From positions 1-64,000 of the forward strand of contig CAYLVH010000001.1 in assembly GCA_964387095.1 (NCBI GenBank): DNA of 64,000 nt, given 5' to 3'. Below the pieces are notes generated by a model. It searched no databases and had not been told where the DNA came from. It saw nothing but the letters and a program-made list of their open reading frames with translations. Of the stretch, positions 41,428-50,110 are shown piece after piece. A program made the position numbers and the translations under genes. The first letter of the stretch is position 1. Each line of letters opens with the position of its first letter. The DNA comes from JAJQBJ01 sp964387095 (GTDB lineage: Bacteria; Bacillota; Clostridia; Oscillospirales; Oscillospiraceae).

Positions 41428-43386
41428 TCAGCACAGCTTTGCGCCGGCAGGAATCTTGTCATCCACCATAATCAGGTTCAGCTTCTCCTCGCCCTTCTCC
41501 TTGTGAACCGCCGAGATCAACATGCCGTTGGACTCCAGGCCCATCATCTTCCGGGGAGGCAGGTTGACAATGGCCATCAGGGTCTTGCCCACCAGTTCTT
41601 CCGGCTTGTAGTAGGCGGCGATGCCGGATAGGATCTGGCGGTCGGTGCCGGTGCCGTCGTCCAGGATAAAACGCAGCAGCTTCTTACTCTTCTTGACAGG
41701 CTGGCAATCCTTGACCTTCACGGCCCGCAGATCGCTCTTGCAGAAGGTATCAAAGTCCACCTTCTCTTCCAGCTGGGGTTCCAGCTCCAGAGGGGGCATC
41801 GCAGCCTTCTTCTTTGCCTCTTCCAGGGCGTTGATCTCTGCCATCTTCTTTTCCATATCCAGACGGGCGAAAAGGATCTCCGCGGTGCCCAGCTCAGCGC
41901 CGGGAATCATCCCGTCGAAGGAGGTCAGGGACTCCACGCCGCCATTGGCCACGTTCAGCTGAGCCAGCATCTTGTCCGAGGTCTCAGGAAGATAGGGCTT
42001 GAGCATAATGGCGGCGAAGCGAATGGCCTCCAGCAGGTTGTAAAGGACGGTGCCAAGGCGGGCCTTCTGGCTCTCGTCCTTTGCCAACGCCCAGGGAGCA
42101 GTCTCGTCGATATACTTGTTGGCCCGGCGGAGCAGGACAAAAATCTCATCAATGGCGTCCGCCACCTTCAGACCCGCCATCTTCTTCTCCACCTTTCCGG
42201 GCAGAGCCAGGGCAATTTCCTTCAGCTCCTCATCCACTTCCTCCAGCTGGGTGGGCGCCTGCACAATGCCGCCGAAATACTTCTGATCCATGGCGATGGT
42301 GCGGTTTACCAGGTTCCCCAGGATGTTTGCCAGCTCCGCATTGATGCGCTCAATGATCAGCTCATAGGTCATGACGCCGTCGTTGGCAAAGGGGATCTCA
42401 TGCAGGACGAAATAGCGGACCGCGTCCACGCCAAATAGCTCCACCAGATCGTCGGCATAGATCACGTTGCCCACAGACTTGGACATTTTGCCGTTCCCCA
42501 CCAATAGCCAGGGGTGTCCAAACACCTGCTTGGGCAGGGGCTCGTCCAACGCCATCAGGAAAATGGGCCAGTAAATGGTGTGGAAACGGATAATATCCTT
42601 CCCAATCAGATGCAGGTCGGCGGGCCAGAACTTCTTATAGTGCTCATCATGGTTGCCGTCGGGATCATAGCCGCAGAAGGTGATATAGTTGCTCAGGGCG
42701 TCCAGCCAGACATAGACCACATGCCCCGGATCAAACTCCACCGGAATACCCCAGGTAAAGCTGGTGCGGGACACACACAGGTCCTGCAGGCCGGGCTTCA
42801 GGAAGTTATTGACCATTTCGTTTTTCCGGGACTCGGGCTGAATGAACTCCGGGTGGTCCTGGATGTGCTTCATCAGGCGGTCCGCATATTTGCTCATACG
42901 GAAGAAGTAAGCCTCCTCCTCCGCGTCCTTGACCTCACGGCCACAGTCGGGGCACTTGCCGTCCACCAGCTGGCTCTCCGTCCAGAAGGACTCGCAGGGG
43001 GTGCAGTATTTGCCCACATACTTGCCCTTGTAAATATCCCCTTTGTCATACATCTTCTTGAAGATCTGCCGGACCTTCTTCACATGCATCGGGTCGGTGG
43101 TGCGGACAAACTTATCATAGGTGGTGTTCATCAGGTCCCAAATCCGACGGATCTCGCCGGAGATTTTATCCACATACTCCTGGGGGGTGACGCCGGCAGC
43201 CTCGGCCTTTTCCTGAATCTTCTGGCCGTGCTCATCGGTGCCGGTTTGAAAATATACGTCATAGCCTGTCATTCGCTTATAGCGGGCAATGGCATCTGCC
43301 AGCACAATCTCATAGGTATTGCCGATATGGGGCTTGCCAGAGGTATAGGTGATGGCGGTTGAAATATAATAGGGCTTCTTTTCCAT
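41428..43386 (-). CDS. metG: Methionyl-tRNA synthetase
   Basis: A 652-residue class I synthetase charging tRNA-Met. It has the HIGH-equivalent GKPHIGNTYE near residue 15, a zinc-binding module (CTPCESFWTE ... CPDCG near 127-150), KMSKS (GKMSKSVGN near 300), a helical anticodon domain, and a C-terminal tRNA-binding OB-fold (FCKSDLRAVKVKDCQ ... GLESNGMLISA) as in dimeric MetRS. I chose the ATG at 43386, which follows GGAGGAG; the longer open frame to 43494 lacks a site. Co-transcribed with tatD. Confidence 0.96.
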   Translation of the reverse strand: MEKKPYYISTAITYTSGKPHIGNTYEIVLADAIARYKRMTGYDVYFQTGTDEHGQKIQEKAEAAGVTPQEYVDKISGEIRRIWDLMNTTYDKFVRTTDPMHVKKVRQIFKKMYDKGDIYKGKYVGKYCTPCESFWTESQLVDGKCPDCGREVKDAEEEAYFFRMSKYADRLMKHIQDHPEFIQPESRKNEMVNNFLKPGLQDLCVSRTSFTWGIPVEFDPGHVVYVWLDALSNYITFCGYDPDGNHDEHYKKFWPADLHLIGKDIIRFHTIYWPIFLMALDEPLPKQVFGHPWLLVGNGKMSKSVGNVIYADDLVELFGVDAVRYFVLHEIPFANDGVMTYELIIERINAELANILGNLVNRTIAMDQKYFGGIVQAPTQLEEVDEELKEIALALPGKVEKKMAGLKVADAIDEIFVLLRRANKYIDETAPWALAKDESQKARLGTVLYNLLEAIRFAAIMLKPYLPETSDKMLAQLNVANGGVESLTSFDGMIPGAELGTAEILFARLDMEKKMAEINALEEAKKKAAMPPLELEPQLEEKVDFDTFCKSDLRAVKVKDCQPVKKSKKLLRFILDDGTGTDRQILSGIAAYYKPEELVGKTLMAIVNLPPRKMMGLESNGMLISAVHKEKGEEKLNLIMVDDKIPAGAKLC

Positions 43387-43550
43387 AGTTCTCCTCCTGT
43401 TTCTTGCGCCCCGAATGGAAGGGCACTGGAACTTCTCCTGCATCCAATGGTGATACAGTTCTTTCATTATAGTACACAGGCAAAGGATTTTCAAGGCAAG
43501 GAGTCCCTTCCATTGGAAATTTCGCCTGGAATTCCCTGAACCGACAAAAT

Positions 43551-43576
43551 CCCCGGACTGGATTTGCAGTCCGGGG
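43551..43576 (-). terminator. Hairpin after the membrane-protein remnant
   Basis: CCCCGGACTG/CAGTCCGGGG stem, 6-base loop; the minus strand continues ATTTTG. Confidence 0.65.
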
Positions 43577-43604
43577 GAAACAGATTCTTTACTTATCCCA
43601 GGGA

Positions 43605-43877
43605 TTATTCTGAACTCTGGGGGCGTCTGCGTCCTGGGGAGGCAGATTCCAAGGCTCCCTGCCAGTGGCAGCCCGTGGGAGCTTGGCTGGAGCCACCGTC
43701 AGAGCGTTTCCGAAGCTTCCTGCTGCGCACCAGGATCACAATCAGAAATACAATTGCCACAGGCAACGACAGCAACAGGCCTAAAATGGCGCCGGAGACA
43801 GCGCAGGCGGCAAAACCGATCCAAGCCAGAGCCTTCCGCTTCTTCACCAGGCCCACGATCAGGGGGATCAAACCCAT
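43605..43877 (-). pseudogene. Small membrane protein, probably N-terminally truncated
   Basis: Up to 90 residues with two hydrophobic segments (LAWIGFAACAVSGAILGLLL and LPVAIVFLIVILV) and a basic, low-complexity tail. A TAG lies five codons before the first ATG, the intervening codons (Phe-Gly-Leu-Leu) continue the hydrophobic pattern, and no ribosome binding site is visible. It looks like the end of a gene that lost its start. Function unknown. Confidence 0.4.
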
Positions 43878-44005
43878 CAGCAGGCCAAACTAATATTCCC
43901 TTTGATCCACCTACGTCATGCAGTCCATATCATAAACAATCTGGCCATTCTGCTCAAACGTATAGTAAAGACAGAAATAGGGGGATTTGGTTGATCGTCT
44001 CTATA

Positions 44006-44425
44006 TTAGGAATCCTGCATGACCACAGAGTCTGCCTCAGCGATCGACTCCACTGTAAAGTCAAAAACCGCTTCCAATTCGTTTTCACTCAACCCGGCAA
44101 AATTAAGATAAGGATAATCACCGGAGTAGAATGTCCCCTCAAAGGAGGACAGCAGGATTTGGTAGCTGGCGGCCTCGTCAAGCATCAGAAGACAAGCGGA
44201 ATTTTCATCCATGCACTCCTCCATGTACTCATAATCAAGATCGTAATCATCACATAGCGGATCATCCTGTTCCATGTCCCGGGTAAAAACGGACAGTTCA
44301 TCCGGCACTGTACAGCTAAAGCCGTCCTCCTCAAAGGTATAGGTTTCGCCCGCCGCAGCGACGGGTACAACAGCAAATCCAGCCACCATCAGGGCTGTAG
44401 CTGCTGCGGCAATCTGTTTTTTCAC
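44006..44425 (-). CDS. Secreted acidic protein, C-terminus possibly broken
   Basis: A 139-residue protein with a clear signal peptide (MKKQIAAAATALMVAGFAVV then PVAAA, cleavage near residue 25) and a strongly acidic mature part (MEQDDPLCDDYDLDYEYMEE). I do not recognise the family. Immediately after its stop another frame reads PYFCLYYTFEQNGQIVYDMD and ends at a TAG (43911-43913), which looks like a natural continuation; a frameshift may have cut the protein short. GGAGGG precedes the ATG. Confidence 0.6.
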   Translation of the reverse strand: MKKQIAAAATALMVAGFAVVPVAAAGETYTFEEDGFSCTVPDELSVFTRDMEQDDPLCDDYDLDYEYMEECMDENSACLLMLDEAASYQILLSSFEGTFYSGDYPYLNFAGLSENELEAVFDFTVESIAEADSVVMQDS

Positions 44426-44521
44426 AGGGGCTTCCCTCCGTTTCTCTTTTGCTATAATTATACAAATACATTTCTCGTTAGTTCAAGTTTGCCGGAAAAA
44501 TCCAAAGGATTTCGGAACCAT

Positions 44522-44550
44522 TTGACATCCCTTCAAACTTCCGCTATGAT
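44522..44550 (+). promoter_or_regulatory. Promoter for the ParE-like gene
   Basis: TTGACA, 17-base spacer, TATGAT (overlapping a TATAAT two bases on), about 50 bases before the ATG at 44604. Confidence 0.7.
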
Positions 44551-44603
44551 ATAATTTAAACTGTAATTTGTCCATTTCAAAAAACATTGAGGAACAACAA
44601 TTT

Positions 44604-46592
44604 ATGCCAAAAAAAACCAACAAGCAAGAATACGGAAACGAATCCATCACCAGCCTGAAGGGCGCCGACCGGGTCCGGAAGCGCCCGGGCGTCATCTTCG
44701 GCTCGGACGGCCTGGACGGCTGCCAGCATGCGTTCTTTGAGATCCTATCCAACGCCATTGACGAGGCCAAGGAGGGCTACGGCAATCTGATTATTGTCAC
44801 CCGCTATGAGGATCACTCCATTGAGGTGGAGGACTTTGGCCGGGGGTGTCCCGTGGACTGGAACGAAAAAGAGGGTCGCTACAACTGGGAGCTGGTGTTC
44901 TGTGAGCTATACGCCGGCGGCAAATACCAGAACGGCGAGGGGGACAACTATGAATACTCCCTGGGCCTGAACGGCCTTGGCTCCTGCGCCACCCAATACG
45001 CCAGCGAATATTTTGACGCCACCATTTACCGGGACGGCCAGAAGTACACCCTGCACTTCGAAAAGGGTGAAAACATCGGCGGCCTCCACAAGGAGCAGGC
45101 CGATCGAAAAAAAACCGGCTCCTGCTTCCGCTGGAAGCCCGATCTGGACGTATTTACCGACATCAACATCCCGGTGGAATACTATATGGATGTGATGAAA
45201 CGTCAGGCCGTGGTCAACTCCGGGGTCACCTTCCGCCTGCGCAACCAGGTAAATGGCCAGTTTCAGGTCACGGATTTTCATTACGACCGGGGCATTATTG
45301 ACTATGTGGCCGAGCTGGCGGGGAAAAATCCCCTGACCCAGCCGGTGTTTTATCAGTCCGAGCGCCGGGGCCGCGACCGTGCGGACAAGCCGGAATACAA
45401 GGTCAAGCTGTCCGTGGCATTCTGCTTCTCCAACCGGGTCAGCGTCGTGGAGCACTACCACAATTCCTCCTGGCTGGAACACGGCGGTTCCCCGGAGAAG
45501 GCCATGAAGTCCGCCTTTGTCTCCGCCATTGACAGCTACCTGCGGCAACAGGGCAAGTATAGCAAATCTGAGGCAAAAATCACCTTTGCGGACATCCAGG
45601 ACGCGCTGGTGCTGGTTTCCAACAACTTCTCCACCCAGACCTCCTATGAAAACCAGACCAAGAAGGCCATCAACAACAAGTTCATCCAGGAGGCCATGAC
45701 CGCCTTCCTGAAGGAGAGCCTGGAGGTCTACTTTATCGAAAATCCCTTCGACGCCGCCAAAATCGGCGAGCAGGTCCTGATCAACAAGCGCAGCCGGGAG
45801 GCCTCAGAAAAGGCCCGTCTGAACATCAAGAAGAAGCTCAGCGGCAACCTGGACATCGCCAACCGGGTGCAGAAGTTTGTGGACTGCCGCACCAAGGACG
45901 TCAGCCGCCGGGAACTCTATATTGTGGAGGGTGACTCCGCACTGGGCGCCTGTAAGCTGAGCCGGGACGCGGAATTCCAGGGGATCATGCCCATCCGGGG
46001 CAAGATTTTAAACTGCTTAAAGGCGGACTATGCCCGCATTTTTAAGAGCGAGATCATCACCGACCTGATCCGGGTCATGGGCTGTGGTGTGGAGGTCAAC
46101 GACAAGCGGAACAAGGATTTGGCCGTTTTCGACCTGGAAAACCTGCGCTGGAACAAGATCATCCTCTGCACCGACGCCGATGTGGACGGCTACCAAATCC
46201 GCACCCTGCTGTTGACCATGCTTTACCGCTTGACCCCCACCTTGATTCGGGAGGGCTATGTCTATATTGCGGAGTCCCCCCTATATGAGATTAACTGCAA
46301 GGAAAAGACCTGGTTTGCCTATAACGAGCAGGAAAAGGCGGACATTCTCTCCCAGCTGGAGGGCAAGAAGTACACCATCCAGCGCTCCAAGGGCCTTGGC
46401 GAGAATGAGCCTGACATGATGTGGCTGACCACCATGAACCCGGAGACCCGCCGCCTAATCAAGGTCATGCCCTCCGACGTGGAGCAAACAACCGCCGTAT
46501 TTGACCTCCTCCTGGGCGACAACCTCCAGGGGCGCAAGGATCATATTGCCCAGGACGGATATAAGTATCTGGAGCTGGCGGATTTGTCCTGA
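44604..46592 (+). CDS. Type IIA topoisomerase B-subunit-like ATPase (GyrB/ParE-like paralogue)
   Basis: A 662-residue GHKL-ATPase plus Toprim protein related to GyrB and ParE. ATP site: FFEILSNAIDEAKEGYG near 35 and DFGRGCPVDWNEKEG near 75. Toprim: YIVEGDSALGACKLSRDAEF near 430, where GyrB/ParE have EGDSAGGSAKQGRD, and DADVDGYQIRTLLLTMLYR near 515, where His is usual instead of Gln. The C-terminus has GLGENEPDMMW, matching the GLGEM..QLW motif. These changes mark a divergent paralogue and not the housekeeping enzyme. No A-subunit partner is adjacent. I chose the ATG at 44604 for its GAGGAA site over TTG at 44568. Confidence 0.85.
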   Translation: MPKKTNKQEYGNESITSLKGADRVRKRPGVIFGSDGLDGCQHAFFEILSNAIDEAKEGYGNLIIVTRYEDHSIEVEDFGRGCPVDWNEKEGRYNWELVFCELYAGGKYQNGEGDNYEYSLGLNGLGSCATQYASEYFDATIYRDGQKYTLHFEKGENIGGLHKEQADRKKTGSCFRWKPDLDVFTDINIPVEYYMDVMKRQAVVNSGVTFRLRNQVNGQFQVTDFHYDRGIIDYVAELAGKNPLTQPVFYQSERRGRDRADKPEYKVKLSVAFCFSNRVSVVEHYHNSSWLEHGGSPEKAMKSAFVSAIDSYLRQQGKYSKSEAKITFADIQDALVLVSNNFSTQTSYENQTKKAINNKFIQEAMTAFLKESLEVYFIENPFDAAKIGEQVLINKRSREASEKARLNIKKKLSGNLDIANRVQKFVDCRTKDVSRRELYIVEGDSALGACKLSRDAEFQGIMPIRGKILNCLKADYARIFKSEIITDLIRVMGCGVEVNDKRNKDLAVFDLENLRWNKIILCTDADVDGYQIRTLLLTMLYRLTPTLIREGYVYIAESPLYEINCKEKTWFAYNEQEKADILSQLEGKKYTIQRSKGLGENEPDMMWLTTMNPETRRLIKVMPSDVEQTTAVFDLLLGDNLQGRKDHIAQDGYKYLELADLS

Positions 46593-46610
46593 AAACCCGG
46601 ATCGCAAGCA

Positions 46611-46638
46611 AAAGGACGTGCCCAGAAGCACGTCCTTT
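46611..46638. terminator. Terminator between the ParE-like gene and the Moco operon
   Basis: AAAGGACGTGC/GCACGTCCTTT stem with a 6-base loop, T-rich on both arms; lies between convergent genes. Confidence 0.8.
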
Positions 46639-46649
46639 CTCTATACCTA

Positions 46650-47093
46650 TCAGTCTGATTCTTCCACCAGGGAAACCTCGTCCCCCGCCTTGACAACGCC
46701 GGGTTCCAGCACCTTGACAAAGATGCCCTCCCGGGGCATGACGCAGTCTCCCGCCTTCTGGCGGATGGCGCAGTCGTTGTGGCAGGTCTTTCCGATCTGA
46801 GTCACCTGACACAGGGCCGTGCCCAGCTTTATCTTGCTGCCCACGGGAATTTTGTAAACGCAGATGCCCTGAGTCAGGACATTTTCTGCAAAGTCGCCGG
46901 GCTTCAGCTTGAAATCCAGCTTCCCCTGGAGCTTATCCACGCTCTCCTGGCCCAGCAGGGACACCTGGCGGTGCCAGTTTCCAGCGTGGGCGTCTCCCAC
47001 GATGCCGTGGTCCACTCTCAGCTCCACCTGCTCCACAGGATGCTTTTGAATGCCCTTGATTTCGCTGATACAGACAGCCAACACTTTACCCAT
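46650..47093 (-). CDS. MOSC domain protein
   Basis: A 147-residue stand-alone MOSC domain (after the molybdenum cofactor sulfurase C-terminus), thought to bind Moco or carry sulfur. Visible features are the GIVGDAHAGNWHRQVSLL stretch and the conserved Cys in IGKTCHNDCAI. The ATG at 47093 follows GGAGG. It overlaps the end of mog by 8 bases, and is the last gene of the six-gene Moco operon. A role in cofactor transfer to the Mo enzymes encoded upstream is likely but not shown. Confidence 0.88.
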   Translation of the reverse strand: MGKVLAVCISEIKGIQKHPVEQVELRVDHGIVGDAHAGNWHRQVSLLGQESVDKLQGKLDFKLKPGDFAENVLTQGICVYKIPVGSKIKLGTALCQVTQIGKTCHNDCAIRQKAGDCVMPREGIFVKVLEPGVVKAGDEVSLVEESD

Positions 47094-47613
47094 GGTGATG
47101 CGCCTCCTTCTCGTGGATTCTGGCGCAGTCCTGGGAGACCCCCCGCAGGGTTTCAATGCCATGCTTGACAGCCCGGATCACCGCACCGAAGTTCTCGGTA
47201 GAGGCCTTCTTGCTGCCAGGCAGATTGATAATCAACGTCTGGCCCCGGATGCCCGCCGTCTCCCGGGACAGGCAGCCCATGGGGGTGATGCGCAGGCTTT
47301 CGGCCCGCATGGCCTCCGGGATGCCGGGCGCGCGTTTTTCCAGGACTCCCTCGGTGGCCTCGGGGGTCACGTCCCGCCGGGAGAAACCGGTGCCTCCGGT
47401 GGTCAGGGCCAGGCAAACCCCCAATTCGTCGGCGCACTTGATCAGCTCCTGCTGAATCTGGTCAAAATCATCAGGAATGATGGCAGTATACACCACACTG
47501 TATCCATTGTCACGGAGCATTCCCACCAGAGCGGGGCCAGAGGTATCCTCCCGCAGCCCCTGGCTGCCCTTATCGCTGATGGTAATCACTGCTGCTGTCA
47601 ATTCCATGGTCAT
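47086..47613 (-). CDS. mog: Molybdopterin adenylyltransferase (MogA/MoaB type)
   Basis: A 175-residue enzyme that adenylates molybdopterin before Mo insertion by MoeA. The family signature TTGGTGFSRRDVTPEA is near residue 75, with the start ITISDKGSQG and the C-terminal LPGSKKASTENF stretch. The ATG at 47613 overlaps the moaC stop (ATGA), with GGAGG immediately upstream. Its 3' end overlaps the MOSC gene. The C-terminus is His-rich (EKEAHHHG). Confidence 0.93.
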   Translation of the reverse strand: MTMELTAAVITISDKGSQGLREDTSGPALVGMLRDNGYSVVYTAIIPDDFDQIQQELIKCADELGVCLALTTGGTGFSRRDVTPEATEGVLEKRAPGIPEAMRAESLRITPMGCLSRETAGIRGQTLIINLPGSKKASTENFGAVIRAVKHGIETLRGVSQDCARIHEKEAHHHG

Positions 47614-48104
47614 TTCTCCTCCTGTCTTATGAAATCACCGGACTGCCCGCCGGACTTCTTCAGCAGCCGAATCCGGTCGATGACCATATCCCGCTGCACT
47701 GCTTTGCACATATCATAGACGGTCAGCGCCGCCGCCGAAACCGCTGTCAGCGCCTCCATCTCCACGCCGGTAACGCCATTGCACCGGGTGGTGGCGGTGA
47801 TCTCCACAGCCAACTCCGCTTCGTTCAAGGTCAGCTCCAAATCCACCCCCGTCAGCGCAATGGGATGGCACATGGGGATCAGCTCCGGGGTGCGCTTGGC
47901 GCCCATAATCCCCGCCACCTGGGCCACGGTCAGCACATCTCCCTTTCTCACGCCGCCGGAGCAAATCAGATCAAAGGTCTTCTGATTCACCAAGACCCGG
48001 CCGGCTGCAACCGCCTCCCGCTTTGTCTCCGCCTTTTCCCCCACATGCACCATACGAGCATTGCCATGCTGGTCAAAGTGGGTGAAATCTTTCGAAATTG
48101 CCAT
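47610..48104 (-). CDS. moaC: Cyclic pyranopterin monophosphate synthase
   Basis: MoaC turns the MoaA product into cyclic pyranopterin monophosphate, the second part of step one in Moco synthesis. The 164 residues match the family: FTHFDQHGNARMVHVG at the N-terminus, KTFDLICSGGVRKGDVL, the conserved ELIPMCHPIALTGVDLEL, and GVTGVEMEALTAVSAAALTV near 110. It lies 3 bases after moaA and overlaps mog by 4. Confidence 0.96.
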   Translation of the reverse strand: MAISKDFTHFDQHGNARMVHVGEKAETKREAVAAGRVLVNQKTFDLICSGGVRKGDVLTVAQVAGIMGAKRTPELIPMCHPIALTGVDLELTLNEAELAVEITATTRCNGVTGVEMEALTAVSAAALTVYDMCKAVQRDMVIDRIRLLKKSGGQSGDFIRQEEK

Positions 48105-48107
48105 GGG

Positions 48108-49055
48108 TCATCCTCCGATCGTATTCATTGTCCGGCCCGCTTCGCTGAGATGCTTGGCATCCAAAGCCCCGTGCATCTTCGGCTTCTCCAGAATCGCCGT
48201 CCGCAGCGTCTCCAGCAGCGCTTCGCCGTGCTTGCCCCGCACCCGAATCTCCTGGTTGGAATGGAGGCAGGGCTTCAAATTCCCCTCACTGGTCAGGCGC
48301 AGGCGGTTGCAGGTGGCGCAGAAGTGATTGCTCAGGGAGGAAATCAAGCCCACCTTCCCCTGTCCATCCGACAGCCGGTACAGCCGGGCAACGCTGCCCG
48401 TCTCAGCCTCCACCGGCACCAGCTCCGGCACCTGCTTCAACACCTCATCTCCAGGCAGGTAGGCGTCCTTCCCAAACAGTCCCCCCATGGGCATCAGCTC
48501 GATGAAGCGAAGCTCAATGGGATGCTCCCGGGTCAGCTCCACAAAGGCTCTGATTTCATCGTCATTGAAGCCGCCAATGAGCACGGTGTTCACCTTCACC
48601 GGGGTCAAGCCCGCCCGGAAGGCCGCCCGGATCCCCCGGAGGGCATCCTCCAGATTTCCTCTGCCGGTGATATCATGATATTTGTCCGGGTCCATGGTAT
48701 CCAGGCTGATATTGACCCGTTTCACGCCGGCCTCTTTCAGCCCTTCCGCATACTTCTCCAGCAGAATCCCATTGGTGGTCAGCGCCACCTCCTGGATTCC
48801 AGGCACCGCCGCCACCATGCGGCACAGCTCCACCACCCCCCGGCGCACCAGGGGCTCGCCGCCGGTGATGCGCACCTTGCGGATGCCCAGCTGAGCCGCC
48901 GCGGTGACAATCTCTGTAATTTCCTCGAAAGAGAGAATATCCGCATGGGATTTCTGGCAGACGCCATCCGGCATACAGTAACGGCAGCGGAGATTGCATA
49001 GGTCTGTAACCGAAACCCGCAAGTAGCTGATCTCTCTCTGATAATGATCTTTCAT
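48108..49055 (-). CDS. moaA: GTP 3',8-cyclase
   Basis: Radical SAM enzyme that converts GTP to 3',8-cH2GTP. The N-terminal cluster motif C-x3-C-x2-C is in DLCNLRCRYCMPDG; the second cluster cysteines are in CATCNRLRLTSEGNLKPCL near residue 255. The protein ends in Gly-Gly (TMNTIGG), the conserved catalytic tail. At 315 residues its length is normal. The ATG at 49055 is preferred for its GGAAA site. Confidence 0.96.
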   Translation of the reverse strand: MKDHYQREISYLRVSVTDLCNLRCRYCMPDGVCQKSHADILSFEEITEIVTAAAQLGIRKVRITGGEPLVRRGVVELCRMVAAVPGIQEVALTTNGILLEKYAEGLKEAGVKRVNISLDTMDPDKYHDITGRGNLEDALRGIRAAFRAGLTPVKVNTVLIGGFNDDEIRAFVELTREHPIELRFIELMPMGGLFGKDAYLPGDEVLKQVPELVPVEAETGSVARLYRLSDGQGKVGLISSLSNHFCATCNRLRLTSEGNLKPCLHSNQEIRVRGKHGEALLETLRTAILEKPKMHGALDAKHLSEAGRTMNTIGG

Positions 49056-49068
49056 GTTGTTTCCTTTA

Positions 49069-50094
49069 TTAATACCGTCCAAAGGTACAGTTGGGCCAGT
49101 GGCAGTCCCGGCAGCCCTGGCACAGGCCGCCTGCCCCCAGGCAACGCAGCTCTGCCCTGGTAAATCTCACCCCGGTAAACACCTGGGGCAACACCACATC
49201 CAGCATCGTGATCTTAGAGTGAATGGCGGCGCCGGGCACCCCCAGGAAGGTAATATTCCCCAGATAAGCCACCATGAACATATTCCCCGGCTGAGCGGGC
49301 ACGCCCTGAGTAATGATTTCCGCGCCGGTGCGCTGAATGGCCGTGGCAGTCAGATCATCGGGGTCCACACTCATGCCCCCGGTCATGATGATGAGCTTGG
49401 CCCCCCGTCTCTTCCACTTCTCAATGGCGCCGGACAGCATATCCAGGTTGTCGTCGCAGAAAATCGTGCCCAGGATGTCCGCATGATAAGCGGAAACCTT
49501 CGCCCGCACCACCGGCTCAAACTTATCCGGGATCCGGCTGGAAAAGACCTCGCTGCCAGTGACAATCAGTCCCACAGGCAGATTCTGGCGATAGGGGATC
49601 AGCTCCATCAGGGGACGCTCCGCCTTCGCGTTCAGCTCCTCCGCCTTTCGTATTTGGCTTTCCAGGCAGACAAGGGGGACAATGCGCTCCCCCGCCAGCT
49701 TCGTCCCCGCCTGGACAGGATAGTGGTCAGGCAGGGTGGTAATGGTGATGTCTCCAATCTGGTTGATGGCGTCCAACAGGGGCTTATTCACCCGAAACAT
49801 GCCGTCCTCCCTGGCCGCCAAGGTCATTCTGCCCTCATTGGGGCCGGTATATCCGGCGTTTTCCATGGAACAGAGCGCAGCCAGACGCACAGCCGCATCC
49901 TCCTCATGGATTTCCCCAGCTGTTTCCTCCCAGATATAGATATACTTCTTGCCCAGGTCCAGCAGGTGAGGCACGTCCTCCCTGCTGATCACATGGCCGC
50001 GCTGAAAGGCTCGGCCCTTAAATCCCTCCCGGACCTCTGTAATATCATGGCAAAGGGTCAATCCCACCGCGTCTTCAGTTCTCACCTTTTTCAT
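49069..50094 (-). CDS. Molybdopterin-binding protein with C-terminal Cys cluster
   Basis: A 341-residue protein with a MoaB/MoeA-type molybdopterin-binding domain in its second half (VGLIVTGSEVFSSRIPD near 175, KLIIMTGGMSVDPDD near 235, VPGAAIHSKITMLD near 290). The first half (DAVGLTLCHDITEV ... RGHVISREDVPHLLDLGKKY) is a MoeA domain-I-like region without the full MoeA fold. The last 25 residues hold five cysteines spaced C-x6-C-x2-C-x2-C-x4-C (CLGAGGLCQGCRDC ... C), which could bind zinc or an iron-sulfur cluster. Proteins of this type are common in anaerobes beside moeA, but their exact step is not settled. Confidence 0.85.
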   Translation of the reverse strand: MKKVRTEDAVGLTLCHDITEVREGFKGRAFQRGHVISREDVPHLLDLGKKYIYIWEETAGEIHEEDAAVRLAALCSMENAGYTGPNEGRMTLAAREDGMFRVNKPLLDAINQIGDITITTLPDHYPVQAGTKLAGERIVPLVCLESQIRKAEELNAKAERPLMELIPYRQNLPVGLIVTGSEVFSSRIPDKFEPVVRAKVSAYHADILGTIFCDDNLDMLSGAIEKWKRRGAKLIIMTGGMSVDPDDLTATAIQRTGAEIITQGVPAQPGNMFMVAYLGNITFLGVPGAAIHSKITMLDVVLPQVFTGVRFTRAELRCLGAGGLCQGCRDCHWPNCTFGRY

Positions 50095-50110
50095 GGAATC
50101 TTCTCCTTAT

